From Bifidobacterium breve (GTDB taxonomy: Bacteria > Actinomycetota > Actinomycetes > S36-B12), in the NCBI GenBank assembly GCA_945877545.1, contig CAMCSO010000006.1, forward strand, positions 1 to 40,598: a stretch of DNA of 40,598 nt, written 5' to 3'. Within the stretch, counting starts at the first letter, position 1. Every line of letters begins with the position of its first letter. Made by a program: the position numbers and the translations under genes. Below the pieces are notes generated by a model. The model saw only the letters and a program-made list of their open reading frames with translations, was not told where the DNA came from and made no database searches. Shown here in pieces: positions 8,403 to 16,813 of the stretch.

Positions 8403-9368
8403 GTGACGGGGATGATGGCGATCGTCGCGGCCCTGCCAGTCGCTGCCGCGAAGGACGACGACTGGTGGGTGACGCTCTGGGAGTGGCTCATCGGCACCCC
8501 ACTGGAAATCATCGCGACGATCGTCATCGCTCTCATCCTCCAAAAGGCGCTCGGCTGGATCATCAGAAGAGTGGTCCTGCGCACCTCCGAACGAGCGCGA
8601 AGAGAGCGGCTTGAGCAGACCCGTAAGGTCACCCGCACCGCTGAACTATCCGTCATCCTCCTCACCCAGCGCACCGAGCAGCGAGCCGCCGCAATCGGCT
8701 CCCTCCTCAGCAGTATCATCGCGATCACCGTCTGGGGCGTCGCGATCATCGTCATCCTCGAGGCCCTCCGTGTCGACATCGCCCCGCTCCTCGCGAGCGC
8801 CGGCGTCATCGGGGTCATCCTCGGCTTCGGAGCCCAGACACTCATTAAGGACTACCTCTCCGGCATCTTCATCATCCTCGAGGACCAGTTCGGCGTGGGC
8901 GACATCGTCGATGTCGGGCCAGTTGTCGGAACCGTGGAAGAGGTGTCCCTGCGCTACACGCGACTCCGCGACATGTCGGGCGTCGTCTGGTACGTCCGCA
9001 ACGGTGAGATCCTGCGCGTCGCGAACAGGTCCCAGGGCTGGACCCTTGCCATCGTTGACATCCCCGTCGACTACGACTCCGATCTTGACCGGGTTCGCGA
9101 TCTCATCGAGAAGGTCGCGATCGACATGGATGAGGATCCGACCTATGACGACATGCTCCTCGGCCAACCGGTGTTCGCCGGCGTCGAGTCGATGAGCGGC
9201 AATGCTGTCGTCGTGCGCGTGACCGCAAAGGCCGTGCCCGAGATGCAGGTCCAACTCGTGCGTACGATTCGTGAGCGGATCAAACTCTCCTTCGACCGCG
9301 CCGGCATCATCGTCCCGGTGCTGCCACCCCAGCAGATGCCACCGATATCCGAGCCCCGGCGCCAGTAA
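8403..9368 (+). CDS. MscS-family small-conductance mechanosensitive channel
   Basis: Tension-gated membrane channel that releases solutes on hypo-osmotic shock. 321 residues from GTG 8403, 3 bases after the peptidase stop, so likely co-transcribed. Transmembrane segments are at about residues 37-55 and 100-125. The pore helix follows with the Ala/Gly-rich MscS signature ASAGVIGVILGFGAQTLIKDYL-type, then FIILEDQFGVGDIV and the cytoplasmic beta and alpha/beta domains. In many actinobacteria an MscS of this kind lies near trHbO and pepN, as here within the same 15 kb. The Pro-rich C-terminus is short. Confidence 0.93.
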   Translation: MTGMMAIVAALPVAAAKDDDWWVTLWEWLIGTPLEIIATIVIALILQKALGWIIRRVVLRTSERARRERLEQTRKVTRTAELSVILLTQRTEQRAAAIGSLLSSIIAITVWGVAIIVILEALRVDIAPLLASAGVIGVILGFGAQTLIKDYLSGIFIILEDQFGVGDIVDVGPVVGTVEEVSLRYTRLRDMSGVVWYVRNGEILRVANRSQGWTLAIVDIPVDYDSDLDRVRDLIEKVAIDMDEDPTYDDMLLGQPVFAGVESMSGNAVVVRVTAKAVPEMQVQLVRTIRERIKLSFDRAGIIVPVLPPQQMPPISEPRRQ

Positions 9369-9564
9369 CCAATAGATTCAGTCAGATCAAGCAGGCCAGG
9401 GGAATCACCCGCTGGTGTCTGGCCGTGAACCGTGTGTGGAGACGGGGCGTCGAATAGGGCTTCCTCGTATGTGACAGAACTGAGAGCAGGGAGTAACCTC
9501 CCCCTAGATCAGCGGACTAATGGTTTTCTCAGTCACCGTCGTCGTGCGTCTTCGAGGAGTCGAA

Positions 9565-12500
9565 ATGACCGAATTGTCCATGAACGGCAACCGCCGAGGG
9601 CTGACCGGATTTCTGGTACTCACGACAACGATTGCGATGCTCATCACTGGCTGCGTCGGATCCGCGGGCTCCGCAGCAAGCTCGCCTGCTGGCGACGTAG
9701 CAGTCGTTACTAAGGGTGGCTCAGCGACGGGATTGTCCAAGTCTGCGGCGCTGCCTACCTGCGCTGATACGACAGTAAAGGCCACCGTCGCACTCGCAGA
9801 TGCGGTGAGCTCGACCCCGACGCCTACGGTGTCCGCAGCAAGCACAACAGCTCCAGTCCCGAGCGCGTCGGCCACTCCCGCTCCCAATCCCACAAGCAGT
9901 GGCTCGCCGTCTGCGAGTGCCTCGCCGTCGGGAAGTGCTTCCGCTTCGGCAAGTGCCTCGCCGTCGGCAAGTGCCTCCGCTTCGGCAAGTGCCTCTGCGT
10001 CGGCAAGTGCCTCACCGCGAGCGCTTTGCCCGGCGGTCCCCAGCGGGCTGAAGGCCTCACCTGGGATTTCAAAAATCGCGGTCAGCTGGGCAGCGCCAGA
10101 CCTCGCTTCACCGACCGTCACGAGTTATGTCATCACCCTTCTCCCCGGCGGGCGGATGGTTCAGGTCGCAGCGGGTCGCAACGGAACGACGATCCAAGAT
10201 CTTGACAACGGTATCGAATACTCAGTGACCATTCAGGCGGTCAACGAGCTCGGAGTTTCGGAGTCGTCCCAGCCTGTTCTCGCGACGCCGACGTTGGGTC
10301 AGGAGCCCGAGGTGCAGCGGCTCATCGTGGCGTATGAGCCCGGAGTTCCTACGGCCGAGGCGCCTGGTAGGGCCACCGGCTCGGATGCGGTGAACGAAGT
10401 GGCCCTGCTGCCAGACAAGCCGCTGGGCGCGGGTATGCGCACGGTCGAGATCTCCGAGGCAGTGAACGAGAACACCGCTCGCGAACTGTCGGCAGAACTT
10501 ACGGCCGATCCGAGGGTGAAATGGGCGCAACCCGACTACTTCGTCCCAACGCTCGCGACCACACCCCCTAATGACCCCCGATACACGAGCGGTGAAATGT
10601 GGGGCCTGAACGGTCCTTACGGTATTCGAGCCCCCGAAGCTTGGGCGGTGACGCAGGGATCGCCATCCGTTGTCGTCGCCGTGCTGGACACCGGCATCAC
10701 CGTGCATCCGGATCTCGCTGGTCAGACGGTTGCAGGGTACGACATGATCGTCGACACTGCCGTAGCGAACGACGGCGACGGGCGCGATGCCGATCCTGCT
10801 GACCCGGGCGACTGGGAGTCCAGCTATACAAGCAGTTGGCACGGAACCCACGTTGCGGGCACCATCGCTGCAGTGACAAACAACGCTGAGGGCATTGTGG
10901 GCGTGGCCCCGAATGTCAAGGTTCAGACGGTTCGGGTCCTCGGCACCGGGGGAGGCTATACGTCTGACATCGTTGCCGGAATCACGTGGGCATCCGGTGG
11001 AGCCATCACGGGAGTTCCAACGAATCCGACACCTGCGCGAGTGATCAGCATGTCCCTTGGCGGCGCGAGTGCCTGCAGCATTGCGGAGGCGACCGCGATC
11101 TCGGCGGCGATTGCGCGAGGAACAGTGGTGGTGGTTGCAGCTGGAAACAGCAATGCAAACACCTCAGGTTTCACGCCGGCTAGCTGCTCGGGTGTGATTG
11201 CCGTAGCGGCAATCGGGAGCGATGGCAAGCGTGCGTCCTTCTCGAACTACGGGCCGATCGTCGATATTGCTGCTCCGGGGGTCGGGATCTGGTCGACCCT
11301 CAATAGTGGATCGACGACCCCGAGCACTCCTTCGTATGCCTCGTACAGCGGCACGAGTATGGCGACACCGCATGTCTCAGGCGTCGTGGCACTCATGATC
11401 TCCCAGAATCCCTCCCTGACCCCCGCGCAGGTTGAGACACGAATCAAGACGTCCGGGATGTTCACCCCGTTCCCTGGCGGGGTCTGTGATCCTGTCGCCA
11501 CAAAGACGTGCGGCGTGGGCATCATCAATGCTGGTGCTCTCTTGGGCGGCGGGTCTACGACGGTGCCCGTGGCCGGCGTGACGGTTTCCCCGACCTCGGT
11601 CACCTTGAACCTGGGCCAGACCCAAGCTCTGACAGCAGTAGTCGCCCCGAGCACCGCGACGACTCCCGCGGTCACTTGGGCTTCGTCAAACCCTTCAATC
11701 GCGTCGGTGAGTCCCAGCGGTGTCGTCACTGCGGTTGCTGCTGGCGCCGCGACGATCACTGTGAAGACCACCGATGGCGGGTTCACCGCCTCGTCGGCGG
11801 TGACCGTGACATCCACGGTCCCGGCCACCGGCGTCACGGTGTCGCCATCGACGGTCGCCTTGGCGCCCGGTCAAACGCAGACGCTGACGGCTGCGGTACT
11901 GCCGTCCAATGTGACGAACAAACTCGTCACCTGGGCCACGTCCAACCTGCAGGTTGCCACCGTGAGCACGTCCGGGGTTGTGACCGCCGTCGCTGCGGGC
12001 TCCGCCACGATCACCGCTCGGACGACCGATGGCGGATTCACGGCAACGTCAACGGCAACTGTCAAGAAGGCCGGGCAGACCATCACGTTCAGCCCACCAA
12101 CGTCACTTACTATCGCTCAGTCGCCATTCACCCTTGCTGCCACGTCATCGTCTGGTCTACCTGTGACGTTCACGGCGTCGCCCTCAACGGTCTGCACGGT
12201 GTCGGGGACGGCCCTGACTGTGACAGCTGCGGGGAGATGCACGGTGACGGCAGCGCAGGCCGGTGACGCAACATGGGCTTCGGCATCGTCTGTGGCGACA
12301 AGAATCACTATCACCAAGGTCGCCCAGACGATCACCTTCACGAGTCCCACCAGCGTTGGAGCACTGCCACCCAGCTACACGCTCAGCGCAACGGCAACGA
12401 GCGCTCTGCCGGTCACCTTCACTGCGACACCCTCGAGAATCTGCACGGTCTCGGGCAATACCCTGCGCCTAGTGAGCTCAGGTACCTGCTCAGTGACTGC

Positions 12501-12876
12501 GAAGCAGTCAGGGTCGACCTACTACGCAAGTGCCGCGCCTGTCACCCGATCGATTTCGATCACCCAGGTCGCGACTACGACGGTGCTCGTATCAAGTGTC
12601 GGGTCGGTGCGCACCGGGACCCGCGTGACGTTATCTGCGACAGTCTCTCCGGCCTCGGGGGGGAACATTGCTGGGATGACAGTGAAATTCTTCTCCCGCA
12701 CTTCGAACGCGAGCGCCTGGACTCAAATTGGCTCAGCAACAACCGGGACATCGGGTGTCGCCCAGATCAAGCCCTCATGGTCAACCGCCGCGACCTACGC
12801 CCTTATGGCGGAAGTGCAGGGAACTGGCGTATATACGGCGTCACAGGGGACAGCCCAGATCACCGTGACAAGGTAG
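9565..12876 (+). CDS. Multidomain subtilisin-like (S8) lipoprotein protease
   Basis: 1103 residues from ATG 9565, chosen because GAGGAG lies 6-7 bases upstream. Order of parts: lipoprotein signal with lipobox LITG-C30; a Ser/Ala/Pro linker (about 75-155); a fibronectin type III-like domain (about 155-245); an I9-like propeptide region (about 250-345); the S8 catalytic domain with D375 (VLDTG), H426 (HGTHVAG) and S598 (GTSMATPH); two bacterial Ig-like BIG2 repeats; two further beta repeats starting QTITF; and a C-terminal Ig-like domain. It should be anchored outside the membrane and degrade proteins there. The Fn3-like domain ahead of the propeptide is unusual. It ends 8 bases before the convergent soxR. 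Confidence 0.92.
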   Translation: MTELSMNGNRRGLTGFLVLTTTIAMLITGCVGSAGSAASSPAGDVAVVTKGGSATGLSKSAALPTCADTTVKATVALADAVSSTPTPTVSAASTTAPVPSASATPAPNPTSSGSPSASASPSGSASASASASPSASASASASASASASASPRALCPAVPSGLKASPGISKIAVSWAAPDLASPTVTSYVITLLPGGRMVQVAAGRNGTTIQDLDNGIEYSVTIQAVNELGVSESSQPVLATPTLGQEPEVQRLIVAYEPGVPTAEAPGRATGSDAVNEVALLPDKPLGAGMRTVEISEAVNENTARELSAELTADPRVKWAQPDYFVPTLATTPPNDPRYTSGEMWGLNGPYGIRAPEAWAVTQGSPSVVVAVLDTGITVHPDLAGQTVAGYDMIVDTAVANDGDGRDADPADPGDWESSYTSSWHGTHVAGTIAAVTNNAEGIVGVAPNVKVQTVRVLGTGGGYTSDIVAGITWASGGAITGVPTNPTPARVISMSLGGASACSIAEATAISAAIARGTVVVVAAGNSNANTSGFTPASCSGVIAVAAIGSDGKRASFSNYGPIVDIAAPGVGIWSTLNSGSTTPSTPSYASYSGTSMATPHVSGVVALMISQNPSLTPAQVETRIKTSGMFTPFPGGVCDPVATKTCGVGIINAGALLGGGSTTVPVAGVTVSPTSVTLNLGQTQALTAVVAPSTATTPAVTWASSNPSIASVSPSGVVTAVAAGAATITVKTTDGGFTASSAVTVTSTVPATGVTVSPSTVALAPGQTQTLTAAVLPSNVTNKLVTWATSNLQVATVSTSGVVTAVAAGSATITARTTDGGFTATSTATVKKAGQTITFSPPTSLTIAQSPFTLAATSSSGLPVTFTASPSTVCTVSGTALTVTAAGRCTVTAAQAGDATWASASSVATRITITKVAQTITFTSPTSVGALPPSYTLSATATSALPVTFTATPSRICTVSGNTLRLVSSGTCSVTAKQSGSTYYASAAPVTRSISITQVATTTVLVSSVGSVRTGTRVTLSATVSPASGGNIAGMTVKFFSRTSNASAWTQIGSATTGTSGVAQIKPSWSTAATYALMAEVQGTGVYTASQGTAQITVTR
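9900..10017 (+). repeat. Tandem 18-bp repeats coding the Ser/Ala/Pro linker
   Basis: Units such as TCGGCAAGTGCCTCGCCG recur every 18 bases with third-position changes, coding repeats of S-A-S-A-S-P type. This forms a flexible wall-spanning or surface linker after the lipobox and is likely to vary in length between strains by slippage. Confidence 0.8.
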
Positions 12877-12884
12877 GTGTGGCT

Positions 12885-13382
12885 CTAGACGTTCAACGGG
12901 CATCCCTCGAACGGCTCGGGTCGCGGGGTCCCGGGCTGGAGGCGCCTCGCGCCGGGTCCTTCAACTCCCATGGCATCGCCGGTGTTCACGAGTTGGCAGC
13001 GAGCGAATGAGAGGCATCCGCAGCCGATGCAGTTGGTGAGGTCTTCTCGCAGCCGCGTGAGCTGATCAATCTGATCGTCCAGCCGCGCCCGCCATGCGGT
13101 GGACAGCCGGTACCAGTCGGCTTCGCGCGGTGTTCGTCGCTTGGGCAGGGCATCGAGGGCGGTCCGGATCGCCGCAAGTGGGATGCCCACCCGCTGAGAG
13201 GCTCGAATGAATGCGAGGCGTCGCAGGACGTCGCGGGTGTAGCGCCGCCGGTTACCCGGATCGCGGGTGCTGCGAATCAAGCCCCTGCGCTCGTAAAAGT
13301 GAAGGGCCGATACCGCGAGACCACTTCGATCAGCGAGCTGGCCGACGGTGAGGGTCGGTTCCGTGCAGGAGTCGGTTGGCAT
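12885..13382 (-). CDS. soxR: Redox-sensitive transcriptional activator SoxR
   Basis: MerR-family regulator that activates promoters when its [2Fe-2S] cluster is oxidised by redox-active compounds. 165 residues. The N-terminal HTH reads TVGQLADRSGLAVSALHFYERRGLI, a dimerisation helix follows, and the cluster ligands C118, C121, C123 and C129 (CIGCGC..C) have the exact SoxR spacing. The C-terminal tail is about 36 residues. The ATG is 6 bases downstream of TAACGT, suggesting a leaderless mRNA. It is divergent from a frameshifted membrane gene and an oxidoreductase gene, with a SoxR-box-like palindrome between them. In actinobacteria SoxR usually responds to redox-active small molecules and controls a few such genes, which fits this layout. 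Confidence 0.92.
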   Translation of the reverse strand: MPTDSCTEPTLTVGQLADRSGLAVSALHFYERRGLIRSTRDPGNRRRYTRDVLRRLAFIRASQRVGIPLAAIRTALDALPKRRTPREADWYRLSTAWRARLDDQIDQLTRLREDLTNCIGCGCLSFARCQLVNTGDAMGVEGPGARRLQPGTPRPEPFEGCPLNV

Positions 13383-13388
13383 TGGTCG

Positions 13389-13394
13389 ACGTTA
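13389..13394 (-). promoter_or_regulatory. -10 hexamer of leaderless soxR transcript
   Basis: TAACGT on the minus strand, 6 bases before the soxR ATG at 13382. Confidence 0.45.
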
Positions 13395-13401
13395 GCATTT
13401 G

Positions 13402-13421
13402 ACCTAAACCAATGTTGAGGT
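13402..13421. promoter_or_regulatory. SoxR box (operator)
   Basis: ACCTAAAC-CAAT-GTTGAGGT is a 20-bp inverted repeat with one mismatch between arms. It resembles the known SoxR site CCTCAAG..CTTGAGG and lies between divergent soxR and its probable targets. A TTGACC at 13399-13404 could be the -35 box of the rightward promoter. Confidence 0.7.
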
Positions 13422-13424
13422 TTC

Positions 13425-13729
13425 ATGAGTGTGCCATTCACCTCGTCCCTCTCAACAGAGGAGCAGGCGAAGGTTGCTGAGCTCAAGGAACTCGGCAGCA
13501 TTGGTGCGGTCTATCTCTCGATGCGCGGTGCGAAACCTATCGGATCCCTTCGGCTACGTGGTGCGGTGCGGTGGGTCTTGCCATCGCGGCCGTCGGTGAT
13601 GCCACCGGGTTTATGCCCGTGACAGTCATGGGGGCCGTCGCTGAGTTCACACTCGCATGCATATGGGCGCTGGTGGCGACCCGGACGATACGGGCGGCCT
13701 TGAACCACCGGATGCATGACGCGCGATAA
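13425..13729 (+). pseudogene. Frameshifted small membrane protein, probable SoxR target
   Basis: Starts ATG 13425, four bases after the SoxR box. The first frame reads MSVPFTSSLSTEEQAKVAELKELGSIGAV-type sequence for about 45 residues and then becomes low-quality. Another frame takes over from about 13560 with GLAIAAVGDATGFMPVTVMG and AEFTLACIWALVATRTIRAA, two membrane segments, ending TAA 13729. The switch falls in the slippery repeat GTGCGGTGCGGTGGG near 13560-13575 and needs a single-base indel. The rebuilt protein would be about 100 residues. This is either a true frameshift mutation or a sequencing error. The family is not recognised. Confidence 0.6.
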
Positions 13730-13746
13730 GGGGAGAGAATCAGAGC

Positions 13747-15240
13747 ATGAAACGTTGTCTTGTCACCGGCGCCACTGGATATGTGGGCGGCCGGCTCGTC
13801 CGCGAGCTTCTCGCGCATGAATATCAGGTGCGGGTGCTCGCGCGCTCGCCTGAGAAGGTGCGCGACGCAGCATGGGCGGAGCAGGTCGAGGTCGTCGCGG
13901 GCGATGCGGGAGATCCGGTCTCCGCTGCGTTGGCAATGCGCGACATTGATGTCGCCTACTACCTCCTTCATTCCCTGCAGGAGGGAAGAAACCTCGAGCA
14001 GGCTGAGCGCGATATGGCCGAGAACTTCGCGACCGCCGCGCGCGAGCAGGGCGTGAAACGCATCGTCTACCTCGGCGGCCTTGCGCCGAGCATTCCGCTG
14101 GAGAAAATGTCGCCGCACATGCGCTCCCGGGTAGAGGTCGGTCGGATCCTCCAGGCCTCGGGCGTCCCGACAATAGAACTGCGCGCAGCTGTCGTCATCG
14201 GCTCAGGCTCCGCGTCCTTCGAGATGATGCGCTACCTGACCGAGCGGCTCCCGGCGATGATCACCCCGCGGTGGGTTCGCACGAAGACCCAGCCGATCGC
14301 GGTTCGCGATGTGCTGCGGTACCTCGTCCTAGCCGCCGAGCTTCCTCCCGAGCTGAATCGCTCATTCGACATCGGTGGACCAGAAGTCATGAGCTACCAG
14401 GACATGATGCAGCGGTACGCCAAGGTGGCCGGGCTGCCGCGGCGCATCATCCTGCCGATCAACCTGCTCTCCCCCCAGTTATCGAGTCACTGGGTCAACC
14501 TCGTCACGCCGGTGCCGAAGGCGATCGCAAAGCCTCTCGTGCGTTCGCTCAGCCACCCGGCAACCTGCACCGAGAGTGACATCAAGGAGTGGATTCCCGA
14601 TCCGCCCGAGGGTCTCATCAACTTTGACGAGGCAGTCGGGCTGGCCCTCACCCGGATCCAGGACGCCGAGGTCGCCACCCGCTGGTCGGGCGCCGCCATC
14701 CCGGGACGTCCGTCCGACCCACTCCCCAGCGATCCAGATTGGGCCGGCGGCACCCTGTATGAGGACATCCGGGTGCTGCACACGACCGCGTCGCCCGAGA
14801 ATCTCTGGGCCGCCGTCGATTGCATCGGCGGCGATAATGGCTGGTACTCGGCGCGCTTGCTGTGGGAGGTCCGCGGATTCATTGACCGGATGGCGGGGGG
14901 TGTGGGCCTTCGCCGGGGACGCCGCGACCCCAATACCCTGCGAGTAGGCGAGGCTGTCGACTTTTGGCGGGTGGAGGAGCGACTGCCGCCGAACCTCATG
15001 CGCCTTCGGGCCGAGATGAAGATGCCGGGTCGCGCCTGGCTCGAGTTCACGGTTGAGCCTGACGAAACCGGCGGCGCAACGCTAAGGCAGCGCGCTGTCT
15101 ACTGGCCGCGAAGTTTCGCCGGACATGCCTACTGGTGGTCCGTCGCGCCCTTCCACGCCTTCGTCTTCCCGCCGATGGCTCAACACATCGTGGAGCGGGC
15201 TGAGGCCCGGGAGTTGGCATCGGGCAGAATCGGGGTGTGA
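13747..15240 (+). CDS. NAD(P)-binding SDR-type oxidoreductase with DUF2867 domain
   Basis: 497 residues from ATG 13747, preceded by AGGGGAGAG. The N-terminal Rossmann fold starts KRCLVTGATGYVGGRLVREL (glycine-rich TGATGYVGG), typical of atypical NmrA-like SDRs, with VAYYLLHSL and the KRIVYLGGL strand. From about residue 340 a DUF2867 domain follows (SARLLWEVRGFIDRMAGGVGLRRGRR, then YWPRSFAGHAYWWSVAPFH). The substrate is unknown. It lies downstream of the SoxR box and shares its stop with the start of glbO, so a SoxR-controlled or stress-related operon with the haemoglobin gene is plausible but inferred. Confidence 0.9.
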   Translation: MKRCLVTGATGYVGGRLVRELLAHEYQVRVLARSPEKVRDAAWAEQVEVVAGDAGDPVSAALAMRDIDVAYYLLHSLQEGRNLEQAERDMAENFATAAREQGVKRIVYLGGLAPSIPLEKMSPHMRSRVEVGRILQASGVPTIELRAAVVIGSGSASFEMMRYLTERLPAMITPRWVRTKTQPIAVRDVLRYLVLAAELPPELNRSFDIGGPEVMSYQDMMQRYAKVAGLPRRIILPINLLSPQLSSHWVNLVTPVPKAIAKPLVRSLSHPATCTESDIKEWIPDPPEGLINFDEAVGLALTRIQDAEVATRWSGAAIPGRPSDPLPSDPDWAGGTLYEDIRVLHTTASPENLWAAVDCIGGDNGWYSARLLWEVRGFIDRMAGGVGLRRGRRDPNTLRVGEAVDFWRVEERLPPNLMRLRAEMKMPGRAWLEFTVEPDETGGATLRQRAVYWPRSFAGHAYWWSVAPFHAFVFPPMAQHIVERAEARELASGRIGV

Positions 15241-15671
15241 CCGACTCCAACGCCCCGTCAGGTCCAACCCCATATGAGCAGTTCGGGGGCCATGAGTTCT
15301 TCGTACGTCTCGTGCACGCCTTCTACGTCAGGGTCGCGGTCGACCCGGTCATGCGGCCGATGTACCCCGACCAAGACCTCGGGCCTGCCGAGGATCGGTT
15401 GCGCCTGTTCCTTGAGCAGTATTGGGGAGGGCCAACCACCTATAGCGACGAGCGCGGCCATCCCCGCCTCCGCATGCGTCACGCCGATTTCGCAATTGAT
15501 GCCGTCGCCCGGGAGCACTGGCTTGCCCATATGCACGACGCACTACTTGAGCAGGGCCTGCCGCAGGAGGATGCCGTGACCCTGTGGAACTACTTTGTCG
15601 GCGCAGCCCATGCGATGCAGAACATCCCGGACGAACTACCCCCGGGCGCGACTCCGGTCGCCCAGTCGTAA
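15237..15671 (+). CDS. glbO: Group II truncated haemoglobin (trHbO)
   Basis: 144 residues; GTG 15237 overlaps the previous stop by 4 bases (GTGA), so it is translationally coupled. Binds haem and O2 and may deal with O2, NO or peroxide. Key residues agree with mycobacterial trHbO spacing: B10 Tyr30, CD1 Tyr43, proximal F8 His82 in RMRHADF and G8 Trp95 in EHWLAHM. The EQYWGGPTTYSDERGHPRLRMRH-type centre is diagnostic. It ends just before a convergent hypothetical gene. Confidence 0.95.
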   Translation: MTDSNAPSGPTPYEQFGGHEFFVRLVHAFYVRVAVDPVMRPMYPDQDLGPAEDRLRLFLEQYWGGPTTYSDERGHPRLRMRHADFAIDAVAREHWLAHMHDALLEQGLPQEDAVTLWNYFVGAAHAMQNIPDELPPGATPVAQS

Positions 15672-15699
15672 GCACCGTCGGCAGCTGGTTGCGAGCACC

Positions 15700-16377
15700 T
15701 CAAACGATGAGGCGCAGGCGTGCCTTGGGCAAGACGCCCGCCCGCCTCGTGAAGACGCTTCCCCGCTGAGTCGTGAACCGCTTCCAGGCTCCCGATGACG
15801 CCGCCGAGACGCGGCCGCTGTCGTTGCCAAGCATGCCGAGTCGCTTTGACGCGTGAAGGGCCCGCATGGGCAGCGCCGCCCACGCGGTGCGTTCCCAAAT
15901 CTCATCAGCGATCACCTGCTGGCCCGTCTCGCTCAGCCCGGCTGCCCTCGCGTTGAACTCCGCTACGGCCTCGGCGACGAGGGCGGTGAGGTCACTCGCG
16001 ACCCCTGCGATCGGCACCTGCCACCCGTCACTCGGCGGCAGGTGCGCAACCGACATTGAACTCGTCACGGGAACCGATGCGGTTGATAGCCGCTCGAGTT
16101 CGAGGGGGCGCGAGGACGCAGATGCCGACTCGAGTTCGGAGACGAGGGACGAAATGGTGACGACGAGGTCCAGTGGCGTGCCATCAGGCGAGGCGACGAC
16201 TGCCGGAACCGCGAAGAAGGCGAGCACATTTAGCGGCGGCGCGCTGTAGATACCGAGCGCCGACGCGGTCGAGACCAGGCGCACGGGCATGCGGGCATCC
16301 CAGATGAACTGCCTGCGGGTGACAGCAAGGAGCGAGCGCAACTCCTCAGGACCGAGGGCAATCCGCTCGTCAGGCAT
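15700..16377 (-). CDS. Conserved hypothetical protein in ettA-thioesterase operon
   Basis: 225 residues from ATG 16377, overlapping the thioesterase gene by 8 bases. No signal peptide or membrane segment stands out. The sequence is mixed alpha/beta with an LDLVVTISSLVSELE stretch at about 70-85 and a basic C-terminus. It looks like a cytoplasmic protein of actinobacteria known mainly by gene order next to a 4HBT thioesterase and ettA. No catalytic motif was recognised. Being the last gene of a tight operon with ettA suggests shared regulation but does not define a function. Confidence 0.75.
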   Translation of the reverse strand: MPDERIALGPEELRSLLAVTRRQFIWDARMPVRLVSTASALGIYSAPPLNVLAFFAVPAVVASPDGTPLDLVVTISSLVSELESASASSRPLELERLSTASVPVTSSMSVAHLPPSDGWQVPIAGVASDLTALVAEAVAEFNARAAGLSETGQQVIADEIWERTAWAALPMRALHASKRLGMLGNDSGRVSAASSGAWKRFTTQRGSVFTRRAGVLPKARLRLIV

Positions 16378-16810
16378 GGGCTCCCGCTCGGTGCTGTGCG
16401 TTCACATGGTCTGGCTCAAGTGCCTCGGTGAGGAGCGCACGGACATCAGGTGGGATCCGCGATGCTGACTTGGTCTCGGGGTTGAAGTAGGCCATGACGC
16501 TCAGGGCGTCGGCAGCCAGCGACCCGTCGTCGTCGAGGATCCGGTACGCGAACTGGTATGAGGCCGCACCGATGGTGGGGATCCAAATTTCCACGGTGAC
16601 GGGTTCCGCCTTGAGATAGAGCGGGCGCCGATGGTTGATTTCCTGGCGGACGATCACATGGGTGAATCCGATGTGTGTGCCCGCTGTGACCTGCCGGATC
16701 ACGTGGACCCTCGCCTCCTGCAGGTAGTCGTGAAACACCACATTGTTCACGTGCCCGAGTAGGTCGATGTCGCTGAACCGGCGCTGCACTGGAACGCGAA
16801 AGATGGTCAC
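16370..16810 (-). CDS. Acyl-CoA thioesterase, 4HBT hotdog family
   Basis: About 146 residues. The GTG at 16810, 3 bases after the ettA stop, is preferred to a TTG at 16813; both imply coupling to ettA. Hydrolyses acyl-CoA thioesters. The 4HBT signature is at the N-terminus: VQRRFSDIDLLGHVNNVVFHDYLQEAR contains the catalytic Asp in the D-x-D/H-V-N-N loop. This is followed by the hotdog strands HVIVRQEINHRRPLYL and PVTVEIWIPTIGAASYQF. The chain-length preference cannot be read from the sequence. Confidence 0.88.
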   Translation of the reverse strand: MTIFRVPVQRRFSDIDLLGHVNNVVFHDYLQEARVHVIRQVTAGTHIGFTHVIVRQEINHRRPLYLKAEPVTVEIWIPTIGAASYQFAYRILDDDGSLAADALSVMAYFNPETKSASRIPPDVRALLTEALEPDHVNAQHRAGAHA

Positions 16811-16813
16811 CAA

